From Piezodorus guildinii (lineage: Eukaryota > Arthropoda > Insecta > Hemiptera > Pentatomidae): DNA of 64,000 nucleotides. This document shows positions 1 to 10,783 of the stretch, in pieces. Position numbers and translations under genes: made by a program. Under the pieces are notes generated by a model, which did not search any database, was not told the origin of the DNA, and saw only the letters and a list, made by a program, of their open reading frames with translations. The DNA is taken from the NCBI GenBank assembly GCA_023052935.1, contig CM041294.1, positions 36,479,236 to 36,543,235 of the forward strand, written 5' to 3'. The number at the start of each line of letters is the position of its first letter. The first letter of the stretch is position 1.

Positions 1-59
1 TATATTTCATCTAATTTACTTGTTGTATTCCTGTATACAGTTGTAAATTCCAATAAATA

Positions 60-88
<29 letters not shown>
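1..88 (+). mobile_element. 3' tail of Jockey-type LINE (family J) with poly(A)
   Basis: The stretch ends in the motif ACAGTTGTAAATTCCAATAA followed by about 26 A residues. The same terminal motif closes the coding LINE fragments near 28.7 kb and 57.65 kb, so I read this as the end of another copy whose body lies left of the window. The A-run is the retrotransposon tail. Confidence 0.7.
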
Positions 89-90
<2 letters not shown>

Positions 91-765
91 GCGTTTTGAT
101 ATTATTGCTGCCATATAATGTAAAAAAGTATACAAAGAGAAGCAAACAAAACAAAAAAGAACTCAAGACATTGGCAATATAAATGAAAAAAAAATTAAAT
201 ATATTATAAACAGAGTCAGGAGAAGGAGAAGAATGGGAGGAAAGAGGGAAAATTTCCCTCCCAATAACATTTCCCCTCCAGTTTAGGTACTTTTGAGTCA
301 AGAAATTAAAAAAGATGGTTTGTTTGTTTGTTAGGGCTTTAAGGCGTAAAACCTCAGGGTCACAACGCCTGTGCATCTTTAATCTTTAATCGCTAAGGTG
401 ATAATAGAAAAGGAAAGATTTATATAGAAATAGAATATAGTGGAAAAAGAAAAAATAATTAAAATAAATTAAACAACTGTCATAAATTTAAGGAAAATAC
501 ATAAATATTAATAAAGGTTTCCAAAAAACATATATAATAATAAATGAGTAAAAAGAAAACAAAAAAATAATATTTTTTTTTTAAATACTACAATAATAAT
601 TATAAATAAATCACTAATAATCACTGCAGATATATAATATTAAATACAATAAGTGCTATAGTTTATTTGTTTTTTTATTTATATTTAAAAAGTTCAGCAC
701 TTTTGATATTTTGGCTATATCATCACTTAGACTAATTGAAATGTCTGGAGTAAGTCCCAGTGTAG
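89..765. other. AT-rich stretch, nothing recognised
   Basis: A/T-rich sequence with short homopolymer runs. The reading frame on the minus strand here is low complexity and overlaps the poly(A) run. I see no gene, splice site or repeat of known type. Confidence 0.5.
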
Positions 766-1172
766 TCAAACTCGAAATGTAAAAGGACATTCTTGGAAAA
801 TATGTTTGACCGTGAGCATATTATGGCAGTGTTCGCATTTGGGAGGTGGCTGTTTGTTCATGAGGTAGGCAAGGGTTAGATTCGTATGTCCTATTCTAAG
901 CCTAGCAATAATTACTTCCTCTCTACGGTTGGATCGATTAGATGTGCCCCAAGGTTTTACAGATTTGTTAATAGTTTTGAGTTTGCTTGGTGGGCTATCA
1001 TTCCACATGAATTGCCAACTGGCTGCTACTTCCTTTTTGAGGGGAAGACTCATTTCCTGCGGCGTTAAGATGGTGGTGGTACCTCGGCCCGGGAGTGCAA
1101 GTGCCTGTTTGGCCGCAGCGTCAGCGAGCTCGTTACCTTTAATTCCCATGTGGCTCAGCACCCATATAAATT
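766..1172 (-). pseudogene. LINE fragment: end of RNase H domain and C-terminal zinc motif (Jockey/I/R1 group)
   Basis: The minus strand encodes the last part of a retrotransposon polyprotein. It starts with IWVLSHMGIKGNELADAAAK, the C-terminal RNase H signature HxGIxGNExAD, where the His and final Asp are active-site residues. Roughly 80 residues later comes CEHC...HIFQEC, a C-x2-C-x6-H-x4-C zinc-binding pattern usual at the end of I, R1 and Jockey-group ORF2. The upstream RNase H strands, reverse transcriptase and endonuclease are missing: the sequence loses coding character above position 1172. This is a 5'-truncated, dead copy. Family group assignment is by motif only. Confidence 0.85.
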
Positions 1173-1194
1173 ATAACCGATTTTAAAAAATATG

Positions 1195-1495
1195 GTATTT
1201 GAGTCCTTTCACACTAATATAGTATGAATAAAAGCTGAATCAAATTAAAACCAGTTTAATTTTACATTAATATAGTGAGCTTATTAAAAAGCGATTTTTA
1301 CAATTACAAAGGGTACTTGAGGTTCGTCGATAAAAAAGAAAATGTTTCTGTAACAACCCGGACATATATTTTTTTTTAATGATGAAATTTCAGTTGCTTT
1401 CGAATTTTCGTCTTACAGCTAGACTTCCCACACACACAGAAGCTCCCGAACGCTACCTTTTTTTGCGGAACTTCAAATATAGTAATAAATTAATC
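1195..1495 (-). repeat. HLR repeat, degenerate internal piece
   Basis: Diverged piece of the roughly 0.9 kb non-coding HLR family (full copies near 13.0, 21.4, 33.7 and 58.9 kb). Shared landmarks in order are TTTACATTAATATAGTGAG, a TAACAACCCGGACATAT block matching TAACGTCTCGGGCGTAT, GAAATTTCAGTT, a CA microsatellite, and TTTTTTTGCGGAACTT. Confidence 0.6.
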
Positions 1496-2330
1496 TATAA
1501 CGTAAGAAAATGCCGAAGATAATTGAACAAGAGTAAACGTTTTAGACTTTTATAATTGTTATTCACATTTAATAATCTTATTGATAAAAGGGTATACAAA
1601 ATAAAAAAAAAAATGAGAATTTTACGATTAGAAAAAATACTTAAAATACATCAAAACACTAACTCCCTTTTATAGACAAAAAAAATTAAAAAAAGTACAT
1701 TTATTACAAACCAGTGTGTACTAGAAAAAATAAAACTCATTAATTACATATTTTATGAGATAATTTTTTAACACTAATCTCTATTTATGTATTCAAGCAA
1801 AGTTAGGAGTCATTAACTTTTTCCATCCAAACTTCTTATAAGGCATCTCAATTTATAAACAAGTTCAAAAGTCGCTAATTACTGCTTTCTTTTTAACCTC
1901 TTAATGCTTCGTCGTCTCAGATTTTTTTCTTTTGTCTCAGAGCCTCATTTAAATTTAACTGTTTTTCTTAGTTTGATTTTATATCGTAAAAGAGAGGATC
2001 TTATAATTCTTTTTTTCTTTTTTTTTGTGACGACAATAAAAAAGAGAGAAAGCATAATTAAAATTTAAAAAGGAAGAAAGAATAACAAAAGATGTTTAAA
2101 TTTTGTAAGTAAATAAATAAATCATTCTATAGGTTTTAATTTGTTAATTAAAATTCCTCAGCCGGTACAAAAAATTTTAATAAAGTCAAATCCTTTAAAA
2201 TAAACTTTTATGACAAAATTGACGATAGTTGAAATTAAATATATAAATTGAATATTCTTCTAAGATTCGAATATTATACTTCATGAAAGTCATAAAACCA
2301 GAATTTACCGGACTTTGGAATTTACCAACA
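1496..2330. other. AT-rich stretch, nothing recognised
   Basis: No open frame of note, no splice-consistent exon and no repeat I can match elsewhere in the window. Confidence 0.4.
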
Positions 2331-2567
2331 TAGAATCATTACTGAAAACAGAAAGGAAGATTCTGAAAATAATATACAGACCAAAAAGAGAATGGGAAGG
2401 ATACCGAAAAAAAAAAAAACGATGCTCTTAACGAAGAGATGAAAACTTGCTATCATCTATGCGGCAAAAAAGTTTTTTTTTTTTGGGCATATGAAAAAAA
2501 TAAATCGAAATGAATTAAATAAACAATTATTCCATGATGTGATGGAACTAAAGAATAGAAAAGGTTG
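2331..2567 (+). pseudogene. RTE-like LINE, C-terminal fragment of ORF2
   Basis: Conceptual translation on the plus strand, with frameshifts around A-runs, gives LKTERKILKIIYRPKRE, then GYRKK, and later GHMKKINRNELNKQLFHDV. The order ERKIL..IYGPKRE..YR..., then GH..RM...RL..QIF, is the C-terminal signature following the reverse transcriptase in RTE-like and related LINEs. A better-preserved relative is at 12285-12750 on the other strand. No start codon or intact frame remains, so this is a dead fragment. Confidence 0.65.
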
Positions 2568-2733
2568 TCCACAATAAATAAATGTAGATGTTGAAAAAAA
2601 AAATTTTTGGTACCAAACTTGGAGTTGATGGTCTTTTTTTTGACACGAATAAATTTGAAAAACTAGTGAAAAATATAAGGTAGCAAAGAAGAAGAAAGAA
2701 ATTAAGAAATGGACAGAGAAAAGAAAGAGGGAA

Positions 2734-2735
<2 letters not shown>

Positions 2736-2787
<52 letters not shown>
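2736..2787. repeat. (TA)n microsatellite
   Basis: About 26 uninterrupted TA units. The 87-residue minus-strand frame that crosses it is only Ile-Tyr repeats and is not a gene. Confidence 0.95.
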
Positions 2788-2791
<4 letters not shown>

Positions 2792-2867
2792 TTTACAAGT
2801 GTAAAAGTCAATTATAATAAAGGACGTGAAAAGATTTGTGAAGAAACTACCCAGCGGTAGAACTTCA

Positions 2868-3180
2868 ATGTTTATTTAAGTTAGTAGATCCCGAAGCCAT
2901 CTTCTTTCTAATCGCCTCGGAGGGTTATCCGGAACAAATACGAATATAGGTTGATAGGTTGCGGACAAGGGTGTTTAAGTGGGTCGGGAGTAAGGAATTC
3001 AAAGTGGTACATCTAGTACGAGAAAGGTCTGCAACAAATGGGATATTAAAGATGTTATGTAAGATTTTTTTGATAACGAAGTAAGGAGCATTTAGGATTC
3101 CAATAAATAATAAATGTATATTTAGTATAAACAAAAGAAAAAATACGTTTAATAAAACAAAGAACTTTTGGATTTTCAAT
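2868..3180 (-). pseudogene. Jockey-type LINE (family J), 3' coding end
   Basis: Minus-strand translation contains ILNAPYFVIKKILHN, then IPFVADLSRTR, then a Leu/Asn-rich segment. The same order ILNAPYFVTNKLIHK...IPYVADLSRTRYQSFH occurs in the longer copy at 56855-57690. This is the C-terminal part of the polyprotein, beyond the reverse transcriptase. The downstream end (toward 2868) carries the usual RR...WPR...LL ending in decayed form. The copy is 5' truncated. Confidence 0.8.
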
Positions 3181-3783
3181 TTAAGTTTATGAAACAGATT
3201 AACTGGAAAAGCTTGCGAGTTTACTTTAATTGATACCAGGGAATGAGTGGGCTTGGAACAGAGGTAATATTATCTCAATTCTCTGTCAACAGCACCCTTA
3301 AAATAATAGGCAATTATGGAAGAAAAGAAAATTGCTCCATTATAAGAATGACGTTTCTTCCTGTTGTCCTTAATATGGTTTAGTCGGATACTAAAAGGAA
3401 GGAACAGTTTTGACAGCCGTAATGAGTTGAAATATTAAGTGCAAAATGATGTATGTTACTACGTCTCAAAGTAAAATGGAATTATTTATGAAAAGAAAAC
3501 AGATTAACCGATTCATTAAACTGTTTGCTTATTCAAAATTTATACAATGCAAAAAAGAAGCTAAAATTATTTATAATAATAATCGCTTAAAAAAATATTA
3601 ACTGGCATAAATAATAGTAATACATGAAATGAGAAGTGATCATCACAACTAAGAGGAATAACAAATCGGTAAAAGCACTTTGATAACATAATTTATTAAC
3701 AGAAAAATCCTAAAAATGTATCTAGATACAGTAAAAGGAAAATATTCCGAAAGTGTTTTAGCAAAACATGAAAAAGAAAAAAA

Positions 3784-4343
3784 TATGACGTTGAAAAGCT
3801 TAAGATATTAGAAACAAATAAAATGACAAAGTGACATAAAGGGAATTAAGTTAAGATATTGTTGCAGATTATAATTTCTTTTGTTCTATTGTTTAATGTA
3901 ATATAAATGCTTCCATCGAAAGAATAGTATTATTGTTTATTAATCTCAACTGCGTTGCTGCGCATCCAGGGAATGTGAAGTACTATTTTTTCTTGACTAG
4001 CGTCCTGAATTTTAACCAATTGTAATTAGTTTAGTAGATCTCTTGGCCATTTTCTTATAAGTCTTTTTTAGGGTTGGCCTGGTGACAGGGAGGAATAAAG
4101 GGAAGAAAGAAGTTGTTTTGGGTGGTGATGTATCGATGAATGAAAACGTGTTATATTTCTCTTGAATGTATGAATTTACTGTTGGGATGTTTGTGTCATT
4201 GTGTATCATGTGATTCGAAACATACAATGGTGCGTGAACAATTTTTCTTAAAACTTTGGATAGAGTTGTTTGTATTTTGTTTGTGTGTACGTGTTTTGTG
4301 ATAATTATTCCAAGAAGTACTCAAATCACGTTTCTTTACGAAA
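3784..4343 (-). mobile_element. Jockey-type LINE 3' end, left arm of an inverted pair
   Basis: The minus strand encodes YVSNHMIHNDTNIPTVNSY, then RPTLKKTYKKMAKRSTKL, then a 3' untranslated region. It resembles family J (xYFVTNKLIHKNLDIPYV ... RRLKKKWPRDLLV) but is a distinct subfamily. A copy about as long and close in sequence lies in opposite orientation at 6546-7113. The two share both boundaries (4343 matches 6552; 3784 matches about 7090), so either one arm arose from the other by inverted duplication or both were truncated at the same place. Confidence 0.75.
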
Positions 4344-5080
4344 TCAATGCAATCGGGTGTGTTATTTTTTTTATTTTTAAGTCCGAAAATTCGGTTTGTG
4401 TATATAAGCTAAAACTGGCAACCATTCTAATTCAGATTTTACCTGAAGGTATTGCATGTTGTGCGATGCCTTTTAAGTTGGAACAGGTCCAACTTATCCA
4501 GTCTGAAGTTGGAATAGTTCCCCATAATGATTTCAGGTCGAAACAAGTACACACTCAAACCCAGATCTTGTAATAGTTCTGTAAGATTCGTCCTACCCCT
4601 AGTATTTATAATAAAGTATTTATTGTGCAACACTTAGGAGAGATTTGAGTCATTCTGCACTATATAGGTAATTACTAATTATCGTATTCTAATTATTTTG
4701 GATATAATTTTTGGCTTTAACTATTATAAATAACCTGGTAACTTCCACAACAACATTTTATAAATCACTTTATATACTTCAAAGTTGATGAATATTTACA
4801 GCATAGAAAATTATAAAATATTTTGTGTTCTTTAGTTAATCAGAAATATAAGATGTTAACCATTTTAATCTTCTGTCAATATAAGGTTATGTTACTATTG
4901 GGTTGTTCCACATGAACAGTCCGTTTTTATAGTTTCTGAAATACATAAAGGATTTTGCAGGTCTCTGTTGTTTTCTTCCGAATGTTTACACATTTAAAGT
5001 AAACAGTTACTAATCCTCTACCTTGTATTATAAACATTAGCTTCCCTATCAATTACCCACTTTTTGGTATACCTCCAAAT

Positions 5081-5443
5081 ATGAACATGGAAACACGCGA
5101 TTTTCGAGTAATATTTTTGTACCAATTTAAACATGGCCATTCAGCAGCTGAGATATTTGCAAGGCGTTTGGGGAAGGGAGTGTTAATAAACGGACCATTC
5201 GCCGTTGGTTTGCTAAGTTTTCAGCTGGAGATACCGACTTGTAAAACTTGCCCCGAGGAAGACAACGATGTCCTCAAACATACAGTAGAAGGAAACCCCT
5301 ACCAAATAGTTAAAGGACTCTCAGCACAACTAAATGCAAGTGTATCTACCGTTTCCAGACATTTAAAGTGTGTTGGGAAAGTAAAAAAGCTCGATGAGCG
5401 GCAGCAAGACCCCATGTTTCAAAACATACCGTGCAAATATTAA
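5081..5443 (+). pseudogene. mariner transposase, N-terminal DNA-binding part
   Basis: Begins METRDFRVIFLYQFKHGHSA, matching the first helix-turn-helix of mariner transposases (HFRxIILYEFKRGHSAAE). The second helix-turn-helix is also present: a NPYQIVKGLSAQLN stretch, then STVSRHLKCVGKVKKL. The bipartite domain binds the terminal inverted repeats. The start chosen is the first ATG of the frame, with a likely functional Met two codons later. After the KVKKLDE linker the frame jumps straight into the C-terminal segment (5404 on, in another frame), so the region holding the first two catalytic aspartates is deleted. Confidence 0.88.
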
Positions 5444-5691
5444 AAGAACTAGGCTACGAAGTTCTTCCGCTCCTACCATATTCTCCCTACTTGTCTCCAA
5501 CAGATTACAACCTGTTCAGGAATTTAGACAACTTCGCCAAAGGAAAACTTTTTGAAAATGATGATCAAGTGAAAAGTGTGTTTTAAGATTTTGTTTCACT
5601 TCAAAGCTTAGAGTTTTTCAGTTCGGGGATAAAAAAGTTGGTATCACGTTGGGAAAAATGTGTAGAAAAAGAAGATAAATACTTCGAATAA
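5404..5691 (+). pseudogene. mariner transposase, C-terminal catalytic remnant
   Basis: In frame from 5404 the translation reads ARPHVSKHTVQILKELGYEV, then YSPYLSPTDYNLFRNLDNF, and ends RWEKCVEKEDKYFE with stop TAA at 5689-5691. ARPHV follows the second catalytic Asp (lost here), and the Asp of LSPTDY is the third residue of the D,D34D triad. One in-frame TAA near 5586 and the deletion make the protein inactive. Confidence 0.88.
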
Positions 5692-6364
5692 AATTATCTT
5701 ATTTTCATATCGTATTTTTAATAAGAATCCTTTACCTTGAAAACGGACATTTCATGTGACAACCCAATTTTTTTTTTTTTTTTTTTTTCTAATAAATGTT
5801 ATCAAACAAAACAAAACAATTCAAATTCTCAAATTTGTAAACGAACTTTCAGCAAAGGTGAATTGGTCAGTCAAAAGAAGTCGATAGGAAACAGTATAAT
5901 ATATAGTTAGCTAAACTAGTCTGATATAAAATGGTCAAAGATAAATTAATTTATGAAAATAGATAAAGAAAAAACACAAAAAATGTTTCAGTTTTGTAAT
6001 ACATACAAAATTAAATTTTTTACTAAGGGTCTGATGATCATTATTTCAGACAACCGTCCAGGGATACCTCTCAATAGTACCAGTTTCAGATTACTCGGCA
6101 GATCCAACAACATCATTCAAATACAGTAATGGGAAATGTTTTCAACTCTAATTCACTTTTTTTCATTACTAAATCAATAATTTTTTAATATTATTATTTA
6201 TTGTAATTCCACCGAAAATCGGTAATTATTTGTAATGGAGAAAAACCCAAAAGACTTTTGAGATCAAGACAACGCGATTAACAAATGTAAGAAAAAAATA
6301 GTATATAGTCAAGCACATCATATATGAGATGTGACTCCGATAACTCGGTTATTATTAATGGTAG

Positions 6365-6545
6365 GGAAAAAATGTAAGGTTTTCTGGAATCAGGGAATTT
6401 TATTAGAATCAAAATCGAAAGAAAAGTAAATAGTAACGCAGTCTAGTATAAATGCTTTTGGTTTATTATTTTCAATAATGGACCTTTCTAATCAGCAAAA
6501 AAAAAAAAAAAAAAAAACCTTCAAAATTTAAGGTAAGACCTTAAA
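6365..6545 (+). repeat. Repeat R54, left part
   Basis: Matches 54755-54935 over about 180 bp (shared GGTTTTCTGGAATCAGG, AAATGCTTTTG, AATGGACCT). At 54.9 kb the repeat runs on without a break into a CGTTTCAAGGTGCG block. Here that continuation sits at about 7119, so the LINE piece 6546-7113 was inserted into this repeat. Confidence 0.7.
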
Positions 6546-7113
6546 CGTTAGACGTTTCGTAAAGGAACGTGATTTGAGTACTTCTTGGAATAATTATTAC
6601 AAAACACGTACACACAAACAAAATAAAAACAACTCAATCCAAAATTTTAAGAAAAATTGTTATCGCACCATTTTATGTTTCGAATCACGTGATACACAAT
6701 GACACATTCAAGAGAAATATAATACGTTTCATTCATCGATACATCACCACCCAAAACAACTTCTTTCTTCCCTTTATTCCTCCCTGTCGCTAGGCCAACC
6801 CCAAAAAAGACTTAAAGGAAAATGGCCAAGAGATCTACTAAACTAATCACAATTGGTAAAAATTCAGGACACTAGTCAAGAAAAAAATAGTACTTCACAT
6901 TCCCTGGATGCGCAGCAATGCAGTTGAGATTAATAAACAATAATACTATTCTTTCGATGGAAGCATTTATATTACATTAAAAAATAAAATAAATTATAAT
7001 CTACAACAATATCTTAACTTAATTCCCTTTTTGTCACTTTGCCATTTTATTTGTTTCTAATATCTTAAGCTTTTCAACGTCATGTTTTTTTGTCCAACCC
7101 CAAAAAAGACTTA
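6546..7113 (+). mobile_element. Jockey-type LINE 3' end, right arm of the inverted pair
   Basis: Plus-strand counterpart of 3784-4343. With one frame change it encodes a SKILRKIV...FYVSNHVIHND segment and ends KRLKGKWPRDLLN followed by a stop, close to the KKKWPRDLLV end of family J. A 3' untranslated stretch follows. It interrupts repeat R54, which shows it as a true insertion. The boundary sequences do not show a clear target-site duplication. Confidence 0.75.
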
Positions 7114-7118
7114 AGTCT

Positions 7119-7785
7119 TACGTTTCAAGATGCGTAGAACCCGAATAACGAATAAAAAAAAATCATTTTCTCCTAATTATAAAAAAATAAATACTAAAAA
7201 ATTTACCAAAATTAAATTTCCAACAAAATGAAAAAAAAAATCAATGAAATTGGTTTAGAACTAGCAGAGATTTAGCGCTTTGAAATTAGAAATGGTGATA
7301 TGCCATTTTCCTTTGAATTATTTATTGCTTTTCATAATACTTAATTGCCTATGAACAGCTTTTTAAACATTCATACCCTAATATTTTGAATATTATTAGG
7401 TTGTATTTATAAAAAAAAACAAAATTAAACTAAAACCGAAAATATTAGCCATATGCGTTTCAAGATGCATAGAACCCGAATAACGAATAAAAAAAAAACA
7501 TTTTCCACTAATTATTAAATAAATAAATACTAAAAAATTTACCATAATTAATTTCCAACAAAATGAAAAAAAAATCATTGAAATTGGTTTAGAACTAGCA
7601 GAGATTTAGCGTTTTGAAATTAGCAATGGTGATATGCCATTTCCTTTGAATTATTCATTGATTTTCATATTACTTAATTGCCTATGAACAGCTTTTTCTT
7701 ACTTTTCTATTTCTTAATATTAGGTTGTATTTATAAAAAAAAAAAAAATTAAACTAATAACGAAAATATTAGCCATATATATACG
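7119..7785 (+). repeat. Two-copy tandem duplication, unit about 333 bp (right part of R54)
   Basis: Copy 1 starts at CGTTTCAAGATGCGTAGAAC (about 7121) and copy 2 at CGTTTCAAGATGCATAGAAC (about 7455). Both run through CCAACAAAATG, TTGGTTTAGAACTAGCAGAG, GTGATATGCCATTT and TTAGGTTGTATTTATAAAA. The copies are highly similar, so the duplication is fairly recent. A single-copy relative is at 54935-55165. Confidence 0.9.
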
Positions 7786-8539
7786 GCTAATAAGGTATAA
7801 TAGTAAAATAGCTTCATAACAGGATATATTTTCAAAAGAGACACCTTCAAGATTAGAAAGGAAAAACGTACTAAAGACTACTGCCGCAGGATTAGGGAAT
7901 CATTGGTACCGTAAAAGAGGGAGGAAATCAGTTAAATGACAGTAGAGAAGAGAAATCCCGGAGAAATGTGGAAAGACATGTATCAGTAGAAGGGAGGAAT
8001 AGATCTAGAAAAGGAGGAGGATAATTGGAGGGGGGTGGCATCTACATTCCTGGGCAGTAGCCCCTTATTGAAAAACGTGATTTGCACCCCTAGCTTGGAG
8101 CCCAACCTATATCCATGCCTTGACAAATTAAGCCCACCTCTGGCAGGCGCAGTTTGATTTCTTCCCACTACAAATCTCCGCTCCGAGCTTCAATCTTCCT
8201 TCCCGGGGGTGCCTCCTTTCAATGTATCCTATTCACTGTCGCCTTCGGTTAGGGATTTATCCAATCTACGATTTATGTCATTCGCGGGATCCTTTTCCGT
8301 TAGTGAATTAAAACATATAAAGGATTGAAATCTATTAAGTTACCCCAAAGATACAAAATACAGGATTTTTTAAAAATAATATCTAGCATTTCTTAACATA
8401 TTAGTTTTTAATAAATAAATGAAAAAATCTGTACTTCTATTGGGTTGTTAAATGAGATCGTAGCCTATTTCAATATTTCAATTTGATCCTCTCTGTGTTT
8501 ATAAAATCATGTTTACGCCGGACTTACCATACATAAACA
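7786..8539. other. No gene recognised
   Basis: Contains a slightly GC-richer part (about 7960-8250) with no extended frame and no motif that I recognise. Confidence 0.4.
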
Positions 8540-8678
8540 CTCAGTCCTTTTTGCGGGAATTGGTCTTTTGGACTCAGGGGTCTCGAGTATACACAAAACT
8601 CAAAATCAAAAATGTTACGATCGCAATACTTTCTTATACGATATATTACATAATAGGTAAGTGAAAGTAAAAAATAAA
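8540..8678 (-). repeat. HLR repeat, palindromic-end fragment
   Basis: Carries TTTTTGCGGGAATTGGT, TTTGGACTCAGGGG, ACGATCGCAATACTTTC and ends GTAAGTGAAAGTAAAAA, the order seen in minus-orientation HLR copies. Confidence 0.75.
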
Positions 8679-9182
8679 ATTTCTGAAATATATTAATGTA
8701 GAAATAGTAGCTGATAAAAGAAAAAGCTCTGCAACAGGTCAAATGATATATTTACAAGATAAAATTGGATATATAATATAACAACTCTAAGAGAAAACAC
8801 AACTGAAAATATATTGCCTCAAATGGAACAGAGATAAGGACATTCGAAAGTAACTTACTTCCTATTGTTTGTCTTTGAAAGTTTGAAAGGCGGGCTATAG
8901 TAGATAATGAGTATTGAACTTTTATAGTCTGTTCTTTCCTGATCGATATATTTTTATTGTTTTTGTATAGTTCAGTCAATAATTTTATTTACTTGACAGA
9001 TACAATACGCTATAAATGTGTTGAAAACCGGAAATTAAATCAATGTACAATATTTCTGAGATCAACCGGTTCTGTTTTTGAATGAAAATAAATTTTATTC
9101 TGGGACAAGTAGTCCCCTAAGGATAACAAAAAAGTACATTACGAATGCCATTTGTCTGGTCTTTTAAGACTTAAGATTCACA

Positions 9183-9725
9183 TGTGTTGGGAAGATTGAG
9201 AGTTAAGGAGATGGATAAATAACTGATGTTTAAAACTGGTTGAGGAAAAAGCTTTACGAATGGATATAGGCAAGGAATTCCAAAATAAGATAGCGCGGAT
9301 GACAAGGATTTTTTGAAGGAGGTGGATCTGTGGGAATAGTATCATCTATAGATTTTAAATATTACATATGCTCGGAAGATTGATACTTTAGGAGATGGAG
9401 AAATAGTTGGTGTTTGAAAATGGATAATGATAAGGATTTACGAATGGATACAGGCAAGGAATTCCAAAATAGGGTAGCACGAAATAACAAGGATTTTTTG
9501 AAGGAGGCGGATCTGTAGGAAGGTATATATACGTTTATGGGTTGGGATCTATTGTTAGTGAATGGACAGAGAAACAAGTGGTAAACATACCAAAAATATA
9601 AGGAGGTTTTTCTTGTTATGAAAAATCGGAAAAGACAGACACTAAGGGGGTATTGGAGACGGAAACAGGGATAGAGCCAATTCAAAACGGTATACCTTTA
9701 TAAAAATGAGAGCGTCTGGGAATTT
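9183..9725 (-). pseudogene. LINE ORF2 C-terminal end with a tandem duplication
   Basis: The minus strand encodes a C-terminal polyprotein segment containing RATLFWNSLPVSIRKSLSLS, then FKHQLFLHLL. The pattern RtxxLWNsLPxxIrxSxSxxxFKxxL is typical of the end of CR1/Jockey-type LINE ORF2. Immediately beyond its stop (9362) a second copy follows at 9183-9340, encoding the same module (FWNSLPISIRKAF ... FKHQLFIHLLNSQSSQHM). The DNA of the two modules is similar over about 155 bp (shared AAGGATTTTTTGAAGGAGG and GGCAAGGAATTCCAAAATA), so the very end of the element has been tandemly duplicated. No upstream catalytic domain remains. Confidence 0.8.
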
Positions 9726-10582
9726 CCATGTGAATCTAATGAAACAATTTATTATCTTTTAAATATTATAAATATTTTCATGATAGCTACTTTCTTAGAT
9801 CAATGTTTGAATTATACATAAGTGTACGATTGTGTGTATAATGTTAATTTATTTCTCACTTTATATGTATCTTAATTATAGGTTGTTAATTTTTTATTCT
9901 TTTTTTTTTTTAATGTAATTTGACTTTGTTATCATTTTCTGCGTATGTTGTATGGATGTGGTCTCATATCACTATTACAACTATTTATATAGAAACAAAT
10001 TGTAATATATCTAAATAAATAATTTAAAAAATAAATAAATACATAAGTAAGTAAAACTTTAATTAGTTGTAAATAAGGATTTTATAATATATAGAACCTG
10101 ACATTTTAAAATAAAAGTAATTAAATAAAAATAAAATGATAAAGTCAACCTGTGAATTATTAACGGTTAGTCTAAGCAGCAATCATCTGCAATGAACACC
10201 ATTACAATGGCATGTAATAATAAAGCGCCCCTATTACCAGGCTGTAACAACAAATATGCATGGTCCTATTTGTATCAACAATGTAAACTGTCAACAATTG
10301 TTTGCCTTTCCGATAGAAATTATCTTCTGGGCAAATATGAAATTTCAAGAGTAGCTTTGGGGGAGGAAAGCAATGATATATTTCGCAGCGGTAAGTGCCT
10401 AGGATGGAACGAGCATTCTGTTTTGTCCTCCACCGACTATAACTGTCAATAACTGAATGGCAACTGATACAAACGGCTTTATTTGCTTCCACTGTTTTAC
10501 TCAATTATTGCAACCGTGTTATCGCTGACTACGTTTGATAATTTTCAACAAATGTAATGTAACTAGACAAATGAAAAATCAG
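9726..10582. other. No gene recognised
   Basis: AT-rich. Two overlapping 86- and 100-codon frames on opposite strands at 10192-10504 show no motif or splice context. Confidence 0.4.
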
Positions 10583-10655
10583 TTGGTCGCAACACATGAC
10601 TTTCCTTTTCCTCCGTTGTTAAAATAAATTCAAGAACTTTTAACATATGAATGTA
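10583..10655 (-). repeat. HLR repeat, GC-bearing end only
   Basis: AAAATCAGTTGGTCGCAACA, then GACTTTCC...CTCCGTTGTTAAAATAAATT, corresponds to the TCTGGTGCGCGCAACACACG / ACTTTCACTTACCTCC end of the family. The rest of the copy is missing. Confidence 0.55.
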
Positions 10656-10721
10656 TTATTCGAAACGGTCTCTTCTATTTTATTCATATATTTATTTATC
10701 ATAATATATATAAACTATGAT

Positions 10722-10783
10722 TATTAAACTATTACGTTTCGAGGTACTTCTTACGCCTCATCTTCAGAGCTTTAAATATCATC
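10722..10783 (-). ncRNA. Hammerhead-ribozyme-like motif (HH1)
   Basis: On the minus strand: CTGAAGA (10767-10761), a hairpin GAGG/CCTC (10759-10756 with 10744-10741), then GAAAC (10740-10736) and GTA. CTGANGA, stem II and GAAAC are the conserved hammerhead core. One extra T sits between the first core box and stem II, as in the sister motifs. The flanks (AAAGCT before, ATAGTTT after) pair only weakly as stem I. No cleavage has been shown. Confidence 0.5.

Larger units (their letters stand above)
4898..5767 (+). mobile_element. mariner-family DNA transposon, internally deleted
   Basis: Terminal inverted repeats are visible: TTGGGTTGTTCCACATGAAC at the left, and a right end whose complement reads TTGGGTTGTCACATGAAATG, both followed by a CCGTTTT block. 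A TA dinucleotide precedes the left end, as expected for Tc1/mariner targets; the right side is TT and runs into a T-tract, so that target copy has decayed. At about 870 bp the element is shorter than the usual 1.3 kb because the middle of the transposase is gone. Confidence 0.88.

Noticed and set aside
2548..2811. 87-codon minus-strand frame rich in Ile-Tyr
   Set aside because: It is a translation of the TA microsatellite and flanking AT-rich DNA; similar frames occur at 13787, 37948, 38025 and 39874.
4439..4633. 64-codon minus-strand frame beside the left LINE arm
   Set aside because: No similarity to the LINE protein and no motif; overlaps an equally unsupported plus-strand frame.
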